From: Lentimicrobium sp.
GTDB taxonomy: Bacteria > Bacteroidota > Bacteroidia > Bacteroidales > Lentimicrobiaceae
Length of the DNA: 64,000 bases
Direction of reading: 5' to 3'
NCBI GenBank assembly: GCA_023957275.1
Contig: JAMLHF010000005.1
Coordinates: 1-64,000 of the forward strand
The position numbers and the translations under genes are program-made. This document shows positions 34,640-44,329 of the stretch, piece by piece. The first letter of the stretch is position 1; every line of letters starts with the position of its first letter. The notes beneath the pieces were generated by a model. The model did not search any database and was not told the origin of the DNA. It saw nothing but the letters and a program-made list of their open reading frames with translations.

Positions 34640-35521
34640 TCAATGCCGTGAGATTATGAACTTTGATGCAATGCCGCCGTTTTGCGACTCCCAGCGAAAC
34701 AGGTAAATTCCGTCGGGAAAGGAGGTCAGGTATATATGAAGAAATGGGGTATTTCCTGTTGTTCCGCTGAGGATGACCTGCCCGGTTGTATTTACTACTT
34801 CATAAACTCCGCCGTAACCGGATACCATACGCGGCAATTCAACCTGTAATTGCCATGCAGCCGGATTGGGCCAAAGCTTTAACTGTTGAAGCAACGTTCC
34901 TTGTTGCACACCGACATTGGTTTCGTAACACGAAATGGCACCGGGGTCCATATAAAGCAGTTGATTGTCATTATAATAGCACAGTAAATGATGATATATA
35001 TCCGTAACACACATGTAAAGGCTGGCGTACAATGGTCCGAAATGGCTGCCAATGCCTTCGGTCCAGCGCTCCTCAAAGGTGTCGTTTAAGAAAATGACTC
35101 TTCTGGATGTTCCGTTGATTTCTACAGAAGCGGTATCGATACAGGTAACCTGGGTGGGTCCGGTACACCAGATACTTTGAATATAGGCGGATTCGCCCGG
35201 CAGAAGGTTGAAATCGTACAGCAGGCACTCCTCCTCAGATCTGTTGAAAACTCCGTAAACATAGCCGTTTTCTTCCCTGACAGCGGCGATATAATACCAA
35301 TCTGTTGAAACAGATGAATCCGGCTGATAAACCATTTTCCGGTAATTATTTCCCAGAATAAGGGTGTCGCCCGAGTAGCGGTATATTTCGGTGGATATTA
35401 CCGTCCATCCGTTTGAGTTGGCTACATTCCATTGATTATGCTGGTCGGTAAACTGCTGGCTTAGTACCGGTAATGTCAGGATTACTGCCAGGACCGTGAT
35501 AAGTAATCTTTTTACCTGCAT
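34640..35521 (-). CDS. T9SS type A sorting-domain protein
   Basis: A 293-residue secreted protein. The leader is MQVKRLLITVLAVILTLP with cleavage near LSQQ. The body has no enzyme motif that I recognise; several aromatic-rich strands (TDWYYIAAVREENGYVYGVF) suggest a beta domain. The C-terminal 70 residues form a T9SS type A sorting tail: LWPNPAAWQLQVELP, NTTGQVILSG, PDGIYLFRWES and a final FIISRH. Cargo with this tail is exported through PorU-type machinery and attached or released at the cell surface. It is followed 27 bp upstream on the same strand by another T9SS gene. Confidence 0.88.
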   Translation of the reverse strand: MQVKRLLITVLAVILTLPVLSQQFTDQHNQWNVANSNGWTVISTEIYRYSGDTLILGNNYRKMVYQPDSSVSTDWYYIAAVREENGYVYGVFNRSEEECLLYDFNLLPGESAYIQSIWCTGPTQVTCIDTASVEINGTSRRVIFLNDTFEERWTEGIGSHFGPLYASLYMCVTDIYHHLLCYYNDNQLLYMDPGAISCYETNVGVQQGTLLQQLKLWPNPAAWQLQVELPRMVSGYGGVYEVVNTTGQVILSGTTGNTPFLHIYLTSFPDGIYLFRWESQNGGIASKFIISRH

Positions 35522-35548
35522 ACTTTTGGATATTTGGAATTCAGGAGA

Positions 35549-37099
35549 TTAATGTTGGATGCTGATTTTTCCGGTGTAGCTTTTGTTGCCTGCGATGACC
35601 CTGATCAGGTAAATCCCTGCCGGAAATTGGCTGCATGGGATGGCACCGGCTGCGATTGACGGATCAAAGGATTTATAGACAATTTGTCCGCCGGAAGAAA
35701 ATATCTCGAGTCGTGAAAACTTTTTGTGCATTTCCTGATTCAGATCAACAGAGAACCATGTGTCGGCAGGATTGGGGCAGGCAAGAATCTGCCCGGATTC
35801 AGTTATATTGTTCTGCACATTGCCGATAAACGATACACAGGCAGCTTCGGAAAGGAATTCCAGTTCATAGATTGCTGCCGGATTTTGCTGAAGGATACCT
35901 GCGGGAGTGGCTATAAACTGGATGTCTTCGGAGTCTATTTCTGCTTCTTCAAAGGTGGGCGTGCTTTTCCCCACGCAACTGCTGCCTTCGCCGAGGCTGT
36001 CGCAGCGATAAACCCCGATTTGCGGATAGTAACCGGGAAAACTCTTTACCCCTATGAGCGGTCCGTTTCCGAACAACATGGTACCGCCATCATCTGCCGG
36101 TACTGCATCAGCCATATACATGAAGGCATCCAGTATATATTCCGGAGTCCCCTGACTATCGGTTTTAATAAAATTTCCCCAGTCGCTGGAACCGGAGAGC
36201 AGTAAACTACCGTCAGTATTTCTGATCAGGTTTCCCTTAGATTCGTTTAAATATAAATAAAAGTAAGAATGGAATGATTTACCCCATAACGGATTGAGGT
36301 CAGATCCGATCCGCATAAGTGCAATGTCATTATCTGTTTCACAGAGCAGGGTAATCCCTTCTTCGCCCTGTACAACATCATAACAGGCATTGTGGTATGT
36401 ATTCTGAAAAGTAAATGTCCTCGATAAAAGTGGATTACCCTGTGCGTCTGTCTGAATCAGCAGTACCCTGTAATTGCCGGGTGAGGCTATGTATCCGGTA
36501 ATCAGCAGGTTGCCATCGGGTAGCTCCGCAGCCGAATAAGCGTATGCCGGCTCGTTTGAAGTTGGTTCATAAATTTTTGACCATAGGAGGGCCCCCTGGG
36601 GACTAACCCTGAGCAGGAGCGGAGCCAGTTCCGAGGCTTCCGTCATAGTTGTCGCTGAGATCAGGTAGTCCTGATTGGCCAATCTTCTTAGTCTGGGGTA
36701 CCATACCCTGTTAAGCTCAAGGTTCATGGTCCAGAGGGTATCTGCCTGAGCGTTCCACCGCATCAGATTCAGAATATTGTTGCCTGTTTGCCTGTAGCCA
36801 ACCGTGGTGAAACCTGAATCTGCCTCGTGAATAATATCTGAAATAATGTGATCGGCAATCCCTTTTACCAATTCAGGATTCCCGTTCTCATCTGTTTTCG
36901 CGATAAATCCACTCATATAACCTTCCCCGCAGAGCAGGTAGCCTCCACCAGCGTGACGGTCAGCGGCATTTACCTGTATTCCGTCATTTTCCAGGTAATA
37001 AACAAGGCTGTTTGTTTTCGTTTGCGCATGAATACTATCGGAAATACCGTTAGCGAAAATCACCATAAATGAAACGAATATCGGAAAGTGTCTGAGCAT
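35549..37099 (-). CDS. T9SS type A sorting-domain protein, propeller-like body
   Basis: A 516-residue secreted protein with a leader (FPIFVSFMVIFANG..., cleavage near IHAQ). The body carries repeats of the form DGNLLITGYIAS, RNTDGSLLLSGSSDWGNFIK, DGGTMLFGNG and GGGYLLCGEGYMSGFIAK. These look like blades of a beta-propeller and match the delta-60 type of repeated strands in Bacteroidota secreted proteins. The C-terminal tail is a T9SS type A signal (CPNPADTWFSVDL, SSGGQIVYKSF, FPAGIYLIRVIAGNKSYTGK). No catalytic site is seen. It and the next gene (34640-35521) are 27 bp apart and probably one operon. The 96-bp IS-flanking repeat starts 25 bp upstream of its ATG. Confidence 0.88.
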   Translation of the reverse strand: MLRHFPIFVSFMVIFANGISDSIHAQTKTNSLVYYLENDGIQVNAADRHAGGGYLLCGEGYMSGFIAKTDENGNPELVKGIADHIISDIIHEADSGFTTVGYRQTGNNILNLMRWNAQADTLWTMNLELNRVWYPRLRRLANQDYLISATTMTEASELAPLLLRVSPQGALLWSKIYEPTSNEPAYAYSAAELPDGNLLITGYIASPGNYRVLLIQTDAQGNPLLSRTFTFQNTYHNACYDVVQGEEGITLLCETDNDIALMRIGSDLNPLWGKSFHSYFYLYLNESKGNLIRNTDGSLLLSGSSDWGNFIKTDSQGTPEYILDAFMYMADAVPADDGGTMLFGNGPLIGVKSFPGYYPQIGVYRCDSLGEGSSCVGKSTPTFEEAEIDSEDIQFIATPAGILQQNPAAIYELEFLSEAACVSFIGNVQNNITESGQILACPNPADTWFSVDLNQEMHKKFSRLEIFSSGGQIVYKSFDPSIAAGAIPCSQFPAGIYLIRVIAGNKSYTGKISIQH

Positions 37100-37123
37100 G
37101 AGATGTTGATTTATCAGATAAAG

Positions 37124-37219
37124 TTATGAATACCGGTAAATTATCCTTACAGAAAAAGCAGACGGATGGCGCAAGGGGCCCCGGATAAAATTCCTTTAAC
37201 AAATATAAATATTATTTAT
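37124..37219. repeat. 96-bp direct repeat, left copy, flanking the IS
   Basis: Runs from TTATGAATACCGG to AATATTATTTAT. It is identical at all 96 positions to 38544-38639. The copy lies directly upstream of the T9SS gene at 35549-37099. On the minus strand it contains TATATTTG (plus-strand 37200-37207), a candidate -7 promoter element for that gene. Confidence 0.95.
37200..37207 (-). promoter_or_regulatory. candidate -7 element upstream of the T9SS operon
   Basis: TATATTTG on the minus strand fits TAnnTTTG. Because it lies in the duplicated 96 bp, a second copy is at 38620-38627, beyond the IS. No clear -33 partner was found on either side. Confidence 0.35.
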
Positions 37220-38543
37220 GGTGGGTTCTAAAAATTCATTTTTTTATTTTTCTCAGACACAAAATAGAACCCATTCAAATCTGTGCTGAAAAAGTAAGCC
37301 AATATTACAACTAAAATTTCAATTTACGTGCAAAAGTTCCAAGTATTTTTATTTTTCGTGCAAAAAATTAACTAATTGGCTAACTATCAAATTATTATGG
37401 AGTTATCTCTTGCATAAATTCAGTCTCTGAACTTGTTCAAATCTAAATATATTGTAGGTAAGGTTTATTAGCCCGATTATTCCTGTTGCTCTCATTATTC
37501 CTACAGATTTAACAGTAAGTCCGTTCATACTCTGTTCCATAAAGCCGAATACATGTTCTACTCTTGCTCTTGTTTTGGATTTTATGTTATTTTTAGCTTT
37601 TTGCTTATCAGTCAAAGGTTTTCCTCTATATCCTTTTTCGTGTACTTTATTTTTAAGCCGATACTTTCTTATTACTTTCTTTTGCTTTTCTCCGGTATAA
37701 GCACTGTCTGCATATAATGGTTGTCCTTTGTCGCTTTTCTCCAACAAATCATTTAAAGGCTGTGAGTCATGTACTGAAGCATCTGTAACTGTATAATTTT
37801 TGATGAATTTGCTTTTGGAATCTACCTTTGCATGGTTTTTATAGCCATAATATTTTTCTCCATTTTTCTTTGTCCACCTTGCATCAATATCTTTATGCCT
37901 TTTCTTATGGAGATTGTCATTCCACAAATCTTTACCCTGGCCGTCTTTTATCTGTCGATTCTCTTCTCGTGTATTGCGCTGGCGTGGAGCTATGGTAAAA
38001 CTTGCATCTACAATTTGTCCTTCATTGAATATCAATCCACTAGATTCTAAATACCCGATAAATTGATCAAACAATTCATCCACAAGGCCGACTTTTGTAA
38101 GTTGTTCGCGAAATGCCCAAACCGTTTTCTCATCCGGAACTTTGTCCCCTGTTTCCAAACCAAGGAAGCGTTTGAAACTTGTCCGGTCAATAATTTGGTA
38201 TTCAACTTGTTTGTCGCCAAGGCCATAATATCGTTGCAGTATTAAAATCTTAAACATCAGCACAACATCGAAAGGTCTAGCACCTGCATTGTTCTTTTTG
38301 TCTTTATTTAAAAGCTTAGCCTCAAGCAATGGTCTAAACGTTTCAAAATCAAGCACTTTGCTTATTGCCTCTAACGGATTACCCATGCTTGATAGTTGTT
38401 CGTTATTGAATTGCTCATCAAAAAGCCCCTTATTACCTCGTGTTTTGTATATTTGCTTTTGCATTGCTTATTTTCGCTAGTTTTGAACTACAAATATAAG
38501 CATATTCATTTGATTTACAATGAATTAAATTATAGAACTCCCC
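37220..38543 (-). mobile_element. IS5-family-like insertion sequence, about 1324 bp
   Basis: The ends form an imperfect inverted repeat: GGTGGGTTCTAAAAATT at 37220 and, in reverse from 38543, GGGGAGTTCTATAATTT (13 of 17 positions match). One intact transposase gene (37403-38464, minus) fills most of it. A perfect 9-bp inverted repeat, TGGGTTCTA / TAGAACCCA (37222-37230 and 37265-37273), lies downstream of the transposase. The element is bounded by a 96-bp perfect direct repeat rather than only a short duplication; TTAT is also the last four bases before and the first four after the element. Confidence 0.88.
37403..38464 (-). CDS. IS5-family transposase
   Basis: A 353-residue DDE transposase. 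The N-terminal part (GARPFDVVLMFKILILQRYYG, SFKRFLGLETGDKVPDEKTVW) matches the DUF772-type domain of IS5/IS1182 elements. The catalytic residues are in VDASFTIAP (D), LYADSAYTGEKQKK (D) and KTRARVEHVFGFMEQ (E). The Y-R-E-like arrangement ARVEHVFG is characteristic of IS5. No frameshift or stop interrupts it, so the copy may be active. The A+T content is much higher than in neighbouring genes, as expected for a mobile element. Confidence 0.95.
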   Translation of the reverse strand: MQKQIYKTRGNKGLFDEQFNNEQLSSMGNPLEAISKVLDFETFRPLLEAKLLNKDKKNNAGARPFDVVLMFKILILQRYYGLGDKQVEYQIIDRTSFKRFLGLETGDKVPDEKTVWAFREQLTKVGLVDELFDQFIGYLESSGLIFNEGQIVDASFTIAPRQRNTREENRQIKDGQGKDLWNDNLHKKRHKDIDARWTKKNGEKYYGYKNHAKVDSKSKFIKNYTVTDASVHDSQPLNDLLEKSDKGQPLYADSAYTGEKQKKVIRKYRLKNKVHEKGYRGKPLTDKQKAKNNIKSKTRARVEHVFGFMEQSMNGLTVKSVGIMRATGIIGLINLTYNIFRFEQVQRLNLCKR

Positions 38544-38639
38544 TTATGAATACCGGTAAATTATCCTTACAGAAAAAGCAGACGGATGGCGCAAGGGGCC
38601 CCGGATAAAATTCCTTTAACAAATATAAATATTATTTAT
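38544..38639. repeat. 96-bp direct repeat, right copy, flanking the IS
   Basis: Identical over 96 bp to 37124-37219. It begins immediately after the IS right end and ends 64 bp before the nfo stop. Confidence 0.95.
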
Positions 38640-38702
38640 ACTAATCCTTGCTGATATAAAAATATTCCGGCGCTTCGGATGTCTTTAACCTGCAATAAAA
38701 TT

Positions 38703-39545
38703 TTATTTTATCATATTGTAAAGCAGGCTGATTTCCTCCGCCCATTTTTCTTCATCGGGTGTCTCCAGGATGATTGGGATCTCATCAAAACGGGGGTCGT
38801 TCATTATTCTCCGGAAGACTTCAGTTCCGAGAAAACCTTTGCCGATGTTGTCGTGCCTGTCAACATGGCTGCCCAGCGGTTTCATGCTGTCGTTCAGGTG
38901 CAGGCCGCGCAGGTAACCGAATCCGATGATCTCATCGAACTGGCTGAATGTTTCCGCGTATCCCTCAGGGGTGATCAGGTCATAGCCGGCGGTGAAGGTG
39001 TGACAGGTATCCAGGCACACGCCGACCCTGGATTTGTCCTCAACAAGATCAATGATAAATCTGATTTGCTCAAACAGGTGGCCAAGATTGCTGCCCTGAC
39101 CAGCGGTGTTTTCAATCACGGCAATAACGCCCCGCGTTTTGTCAAGGACGATGTTGATGGATTCCGCAATGATTTTAAGGCTTTCTTCGGGGGTAATCTG
39201 GTTGAGATGACTTCCCGGATGAAAGTTGAGGCGATCGAGCCCGAGTTGTTCGCAGCGTTGCATCTCGTCAAGGAAGGCGGAGCGTGATTTTTCCAGTTCA
39301 GCCTTTCCGGGGTGACCCAGGTTTATCAGGTAGCTGTCATGTGGAAGCACCTGCCACGGTTCATAATTGTGTATCGCGAGATTGGTTTTGAATTTTTCGA
39401 TGCTTTCAGCCGTCAGGGGAGGGGCAACCCATTGCCGCTGATTTTTTGTGAAAAGTGCAAACGCTTTTGCTCCGATGGCTGCCGCGTTCAATGGTGCGTT
39501 CTCCACACCTCCTGCAGCACTCACATGCGCTCCGATATATTTCAT
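38703..39545 (-). CDS. nfo: deoxyribonuclease IV (AP endonuclease)
   Basis: A 280-residue endonuclease IV, a zinc-dependent TIM-barrel enzyme that cuts abasic sites in base-excision repair. The metal ligands appear in [35 protein letters not shown] (E), [38 protein letters not shown] and [10 protein letters not shown], which is the full family series. It lies 200 bp after katG on the same strand, separated by a hairpin. Oxidised bases and strand ends are a substrate of this enzyme, so its place after the peroxide block is apt, although shared regulation is inference. Confidence 0.97.
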   Translation of the reverse strand: MKYIGAHVSAAGGVENAPLNAAAIGAKAFALFTKNQRQWVAPPLTAESIEKFKTNLAIHNYEPWQVLPHDSYLINLGHPGKAELEKSRSAFLDEMQRCEQLGLDRLNFHPGSHLNQITPEESLKIIAESINIVLDKTRGVIAVIENTAGQGSNLGHLFEQIRFIIDLVEDKSRVGVCLDTCHTFTAGYDLITPEGYAETFSQFDEIIGFGYLRGLHLNDSMKPLGSHVDRHDNIGKGFLGTEVFRRIMNDPRFDEIPIILETPDEEKWAEEISLLYNMIK

Positions 39546-39678
39546 GTCCAGGGTAGTATTTATGCAAAAATAATATGAGCCGGCTGTCCGTCAAGCAGGC
39601 AGATGATAAAAAGCCCGTTTCACAATCTGCATTCCGCAACAAGGCAACGGACTGAAGGCTTTATAGATCTATTAAGAG

Positions 39679-39706
39679 GGCAGGAGGCCCGAATGAACCT
39701 CCTGCC
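39679..39706 (-). terminator. terminator-like hairpin after katG
   Basis: Perfect 9-bp arms GGCAGGAGG / CCTCCTGCC (39679-39687, 39698-39706) with a 10-nt loop. There is no T-run on the minus strand, so the terminator role is tentative. Confidence 0.6.
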
Positions 39707-39744
39707 ATCATTACAATTTACGTTTTTAGTCCGGCTTACGCGAG

Positions 39745-41964
<2,220 letters not shown>

Positions 41965-42189
41965 TTAATAAAATCCGATGAAATTCGCTTTCGGGGTAAC
42001 AGCCCTTGGGGTTCGTTGAGTCAGTAAATTGGCAGATTCTTGACGTGTTACGGATTTCAGCTGGTCATGAATGCATCCCTGAAAAGTCCGTAAATAGAGA
42101 ACGTGGGTTTGTGAAAGGCTGTGAAAAAAAGCCGTGGAGTACCTGTGTTCCGCGGCTGATTTTTAAACCATTCAAGGTTTGTGTAAATA

Positions 42190-42255
42190 ACCCGGGGAAG
42201 GCCTGAAAGTTCAATTCAATTAACCTTTTTAGACAGGATGTAACCTTCCCCGGGT
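42190..42255 (-). terminator. large inverted repeat between prx and katG
   Basis: ACCCGGGGAAGG (42190-42201) pairs perfectly with CCTTCCCCGGGT (42244-42255) around a 42-nt loop. It lies just downstream of the peroxiredoxin stop and may end that transcript or protect its 3' end. The remaining gap (41950-42189) shows no gene. Confidence 0.55.
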
Positions 42256-42262
42256 AAGTTCA

Positions 42263-42910
42263 TTACAGACTCTTGTGGCAGAACCACCAGTCGTAGCATT
42301 CGTATTCCTTCAGACGTTTTTTGGCTGTTTCAACGTCCTTTGCAGGTGGGATGATCACGCGGTCGCCGATCAGTTCGTTATTCGGCCAGCCGGCAGGAAT
42401 GGCAACCTTGTTGGCATCAGCGGTCTGCAGCGCTTTCAGGGCACGCAGGATTTCATCCATATTGCGGCCGATTTCCTGGGGATAGAACAGGATAATGCGG
42501 ATAACCGAATTGGGATCGATCATGAATACGGCACGCACTGTATCCGATGCCTTTCCGGGATGAATCATTCCCATGGCCATGGCAACGTTGCCGGTCGAGT
42601 CGGCAATGATGGGGAAGGGAATCTGTACATTCAGCTTTTCCTCAATCCATTCATCCCACTTGATGTGTGAGAAAATCTGGTCGATCGAAAGACCAAGCAA
42701 TTCGGCATTGAGTGCCTTAAATTGCTCGTAACGCTTTGCAAATGCCACAAACTCAGTGGTGCATACAGGGGTAAAGTCGGCCGGGTGGCTGAAAAGGACC
42801 AGCCATTTGCCTTTGTAATCATTGATGAGATTTTTCACCCCATGGGTGGTTTGTACTGTAAGATCGGGAATTTTGTCACCGATCAGCGGAAAACTTTTTA
42901 CTTCACTCAT
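42263..42910 (-). CDS. thioredoxin-type peroxiredoxin (ApTPx-like, Prx6 group)
   Basis: A 215-residue peroxiredoxin. The peroxidatic cysteine is C50 in [14 protein letters not shown]. The C-terminal pair C205 and C211 ([13 protein letters not shown]) occupies the position of the extra cysteines in the archaeal decameric enzyme ApTPx (C207, C213), so a disulfide with C50 rather than the 1-Cys mechanism is likely. It reduces hydrogen peroxide and alkyl hydroperoxides in the cytoplasm. It follows dps by 36 bp. A palindrome overlaps the junction with the dps stop. Confidence 0.95.
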   Translation of the reverse strand: MSEVKSFPLIGDKIPDLTVQTTHGVKNLINDYKGKWLVLFSHPADFTPVCTTEFVAFAKRYEQFKALNAELLGLSIDQIFSHIKWDEWIEEKLNVQIPFPIIADSTGNVAMAMGMIHPGKASDTVRAVFMIDPNSVIRIILFYPQEIGRNMDEILRALKALQTADANKVAIPAGWPNNELIGDRVIIPPAKDVETAKKRLKEYECYDWWFCHKSL

Positions 42911-42932
42911 GTTGATTAAAGTTGGTTAAATG

Positions 42933-42951
42933 AATAATTAGGTTAATTATT
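42933..42951. promoter_or_regulatory. palindrome at the dps-prx junction
   Basis: AATAATTA-GGT-TAATTATT, perfect 8-bp arms, covers the dps stop codon and the leader of the peroxiredoxin gene. It could be an operator for a separate prx promoter or an RNA processing element. Confidence 0.45.
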
Positions 42952-43423
42952 TTGCCATAAAAGCAGAATACATCCAAACCAGTTTCTCCTTCTCACGGAT
43001 GTAATCGCTTGCCATGGCATTGGTTCCTTCGTCGTTCAGATCTCCTGACATTTCGAGAATATCGCGTTCCTTCTCAAGCAGGGTTGTAAAGGCATCCAGT
43101 ATATGTCCCACGCATTTCGGGCCATTGGTTTCATTTTCAACGGGTTTGATCTCAGCCACTTTCAGGTATCCCGAAAATGAATGGATGGGGGTGCCGCCCA
43201 GGGTTAGAATCCGCTCGGCTATCTCATCAATTTTAATCTGAAGGTCGTTGTACAACTCCTCAAATTTGGCATGCAGCTCAAAGAATTTCTCCCCTTTGAT
43301 GTTCCAGTGAAATCCACGGGCATTCTGATAAAGTACCTGGTAATTGGCCAGGAGATCGTTGAGTTTTTCGATCAGTTTGGCTGATTTGGCCTCGTCAAGG
43401 CCGATCTTGTTCAGTTTTTTCAT
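42947..43423 (-). CDS. dps: Dps-family DNA-binding/ferritin-like protein
   Basis: A 158-residue Dps, which forms a twelve-subunit shell, oxidises Fe(II) with hydrogen peroxide and may compact DNA. The ferroxidase ligands are in QNARGFHWNIKGEKFFELH (H) and FEELYNDLQIKIDEIAER (D/E). The N-terminal extension is short and lysine-bearing (KKLNKIGLDEAK), often used for DNA binding. It is 14 bp downstream of the perR-like gene, in one transcription unit with it and the peroxiredoxin. Confidence 0.95.
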   Translation of the reverse strand: MKKLNKIGLDEAKSAKLIEKLNDLLANYQVLYQNARGFHWNIKGEKFFELHAKFEELYNDLQIKIDEIAERILTLGGTPIHSFSGYLKVAEIKPVENETNGPKCVGHILDAFTTLLEKERDILEMSGDLNDEGTNAMASDYIREKEKLVWMYSAFMAK

Positions 43424-43437
43424 AATTCGTTATTGTT

Positions 43438-43875
43438 TTATAATGATTTTTTAGGTTTATTTTCAAAATCTCCCATCAACTGTAACCGGATATCGGTAAC
43501 ATTGAAACCTTCAATTTTTTTTCTCGTGAAGTATTCGCCCAGAATCTGATCCAGCTCGGGATCAAAATAGTCTTCCATACGGTCTGAAACAGCACAATAC
43601 AGATGATGGTGATGTTCGGTAATGGCGTCGTAACGCATTACATCCATATCGGTCTTCACCCGCTTTACCAGCCCTTTGTCCGCAAAGGTGTCAAGGGTGT
43701 TGTAAATGGTTGTCGGAGAGAGACCGGGAATGGTTTTGGAAACCTCTGCAAACAACTCTTCCGCTGTCGGATGACTCTTCAGTCGCATCAGGGTTTGCAT
43801 CACGGCAACCCGCTGCGGCGTAATCTTAAGCCCCGCTTCATTGAGTTTTTGAATGATTTCCGGTATGATTTTCAT
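43438..43875 (-). CDS. PerR-like Fur-family repressor
   Basis: A 145-residue Fur-family regulator. The winged helix includes LKITPQRVAVMQTLMRLKSH, PTAEELFAEV, SPTTIYNTLDTFADKGLVKR. The metal-sensing part reads RYDAITEHHHHLYC, then DRMEDYFDPELD. There is only one cysteine in the protein (C94), so the structural zinc site of four cysteines in Bacillus PerR is absent. A role as PerR is inferred from its position ahead of dps, peroxiredoxin and katG and from the lack of the cysteines. A PerR-box-like palindrome stands 36 bp upstream of its start. Confidence 0.88.
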   Translation of the reverse strand: MKIIPEIIQKLNEAGLKITPQRVAVMQTLMRLKSHPTAEELFAEVSKTIPGLSPTTIYNTLDTFADKGLVKRVKTDMDVMRYDAITEHHHHLYCAVSDRMEDYFDPELDQILGEYFTRKKIEGFNVTDIRLQLMGDFENKPKKSL

Positions 43876-43910
43876 TTCCGATTCAGTTTTATCTTGAAAT
43901 TAAAACTTGT

Positions 43911-43925
43911 TTGTAATAAATACAA
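43911..43925. promoter_or_regulatory. candidate PerR/Fur box upstream of perR-like gene
   Basis: TTGTAATAAATACAA has 7-1-7 symmetry with one mismatched pair and matches 11 of 14 positions of the PerR consensus TTATAATnATTATAA. It lies 36-50 bp upstream of the start codon, suitable for autoregulation of the perR-dps-prx unit. Confidence 0.55.
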
Positions 43926-44329
43926 TCTGGAAGGAAAAATGTTCAATCAGTGTAAGGAAAAATTTTATTTTTTTTGATGTTAATCCACTTCTTATCTGCC
44001 CGATTTCGCTGTAACAGGCATACAACTGATTTTAAGTTGGTGATTAACAGCAGGATTGCCGGGTGATGGTGATCCTATACCTGTATGTGACGATGGTAAA
44101 GATAGTCAAAAAGCCGGGCATAGATCAGCCCCCCCCTTATTGGCGGCTAACCGGCTTATCCTGTGTTTGGCTGATGATAAGGATGCTGAGCGCCGGATTG
44201 ATTCAAACCGGATAGCTGGCAGCATTGTTTTTCATGCGCCGCAACGCGATTTGACCGGGATAAATTTATATGGTTGAGGCAGCCCGAAGAGAACAATCGT
44301 GAGCAATTCCAGTGCTGATTGTAACAATG
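43926..44329. other. intergenic region without supported gene
   Basis: About 400 bp between the perR-like gene and rmuC. The open frame at 44056-44277 has no ribosome-binding site and no resemblance to a known protein. No RNA gene or strong hairpin was recognised. Confidence 0.4.

Noticed and set aside
37220..38543. IS1634-type element suggested by the long flanking repeat
   Set aside because: The transposase is about 350 residues with IS5-type motifs, not the longer IS1634 type.
44056..44277. 73-codon plus-strand frame between perR-like gene and rmuC
   Set aside because: No start context and no resemblance to a known family.
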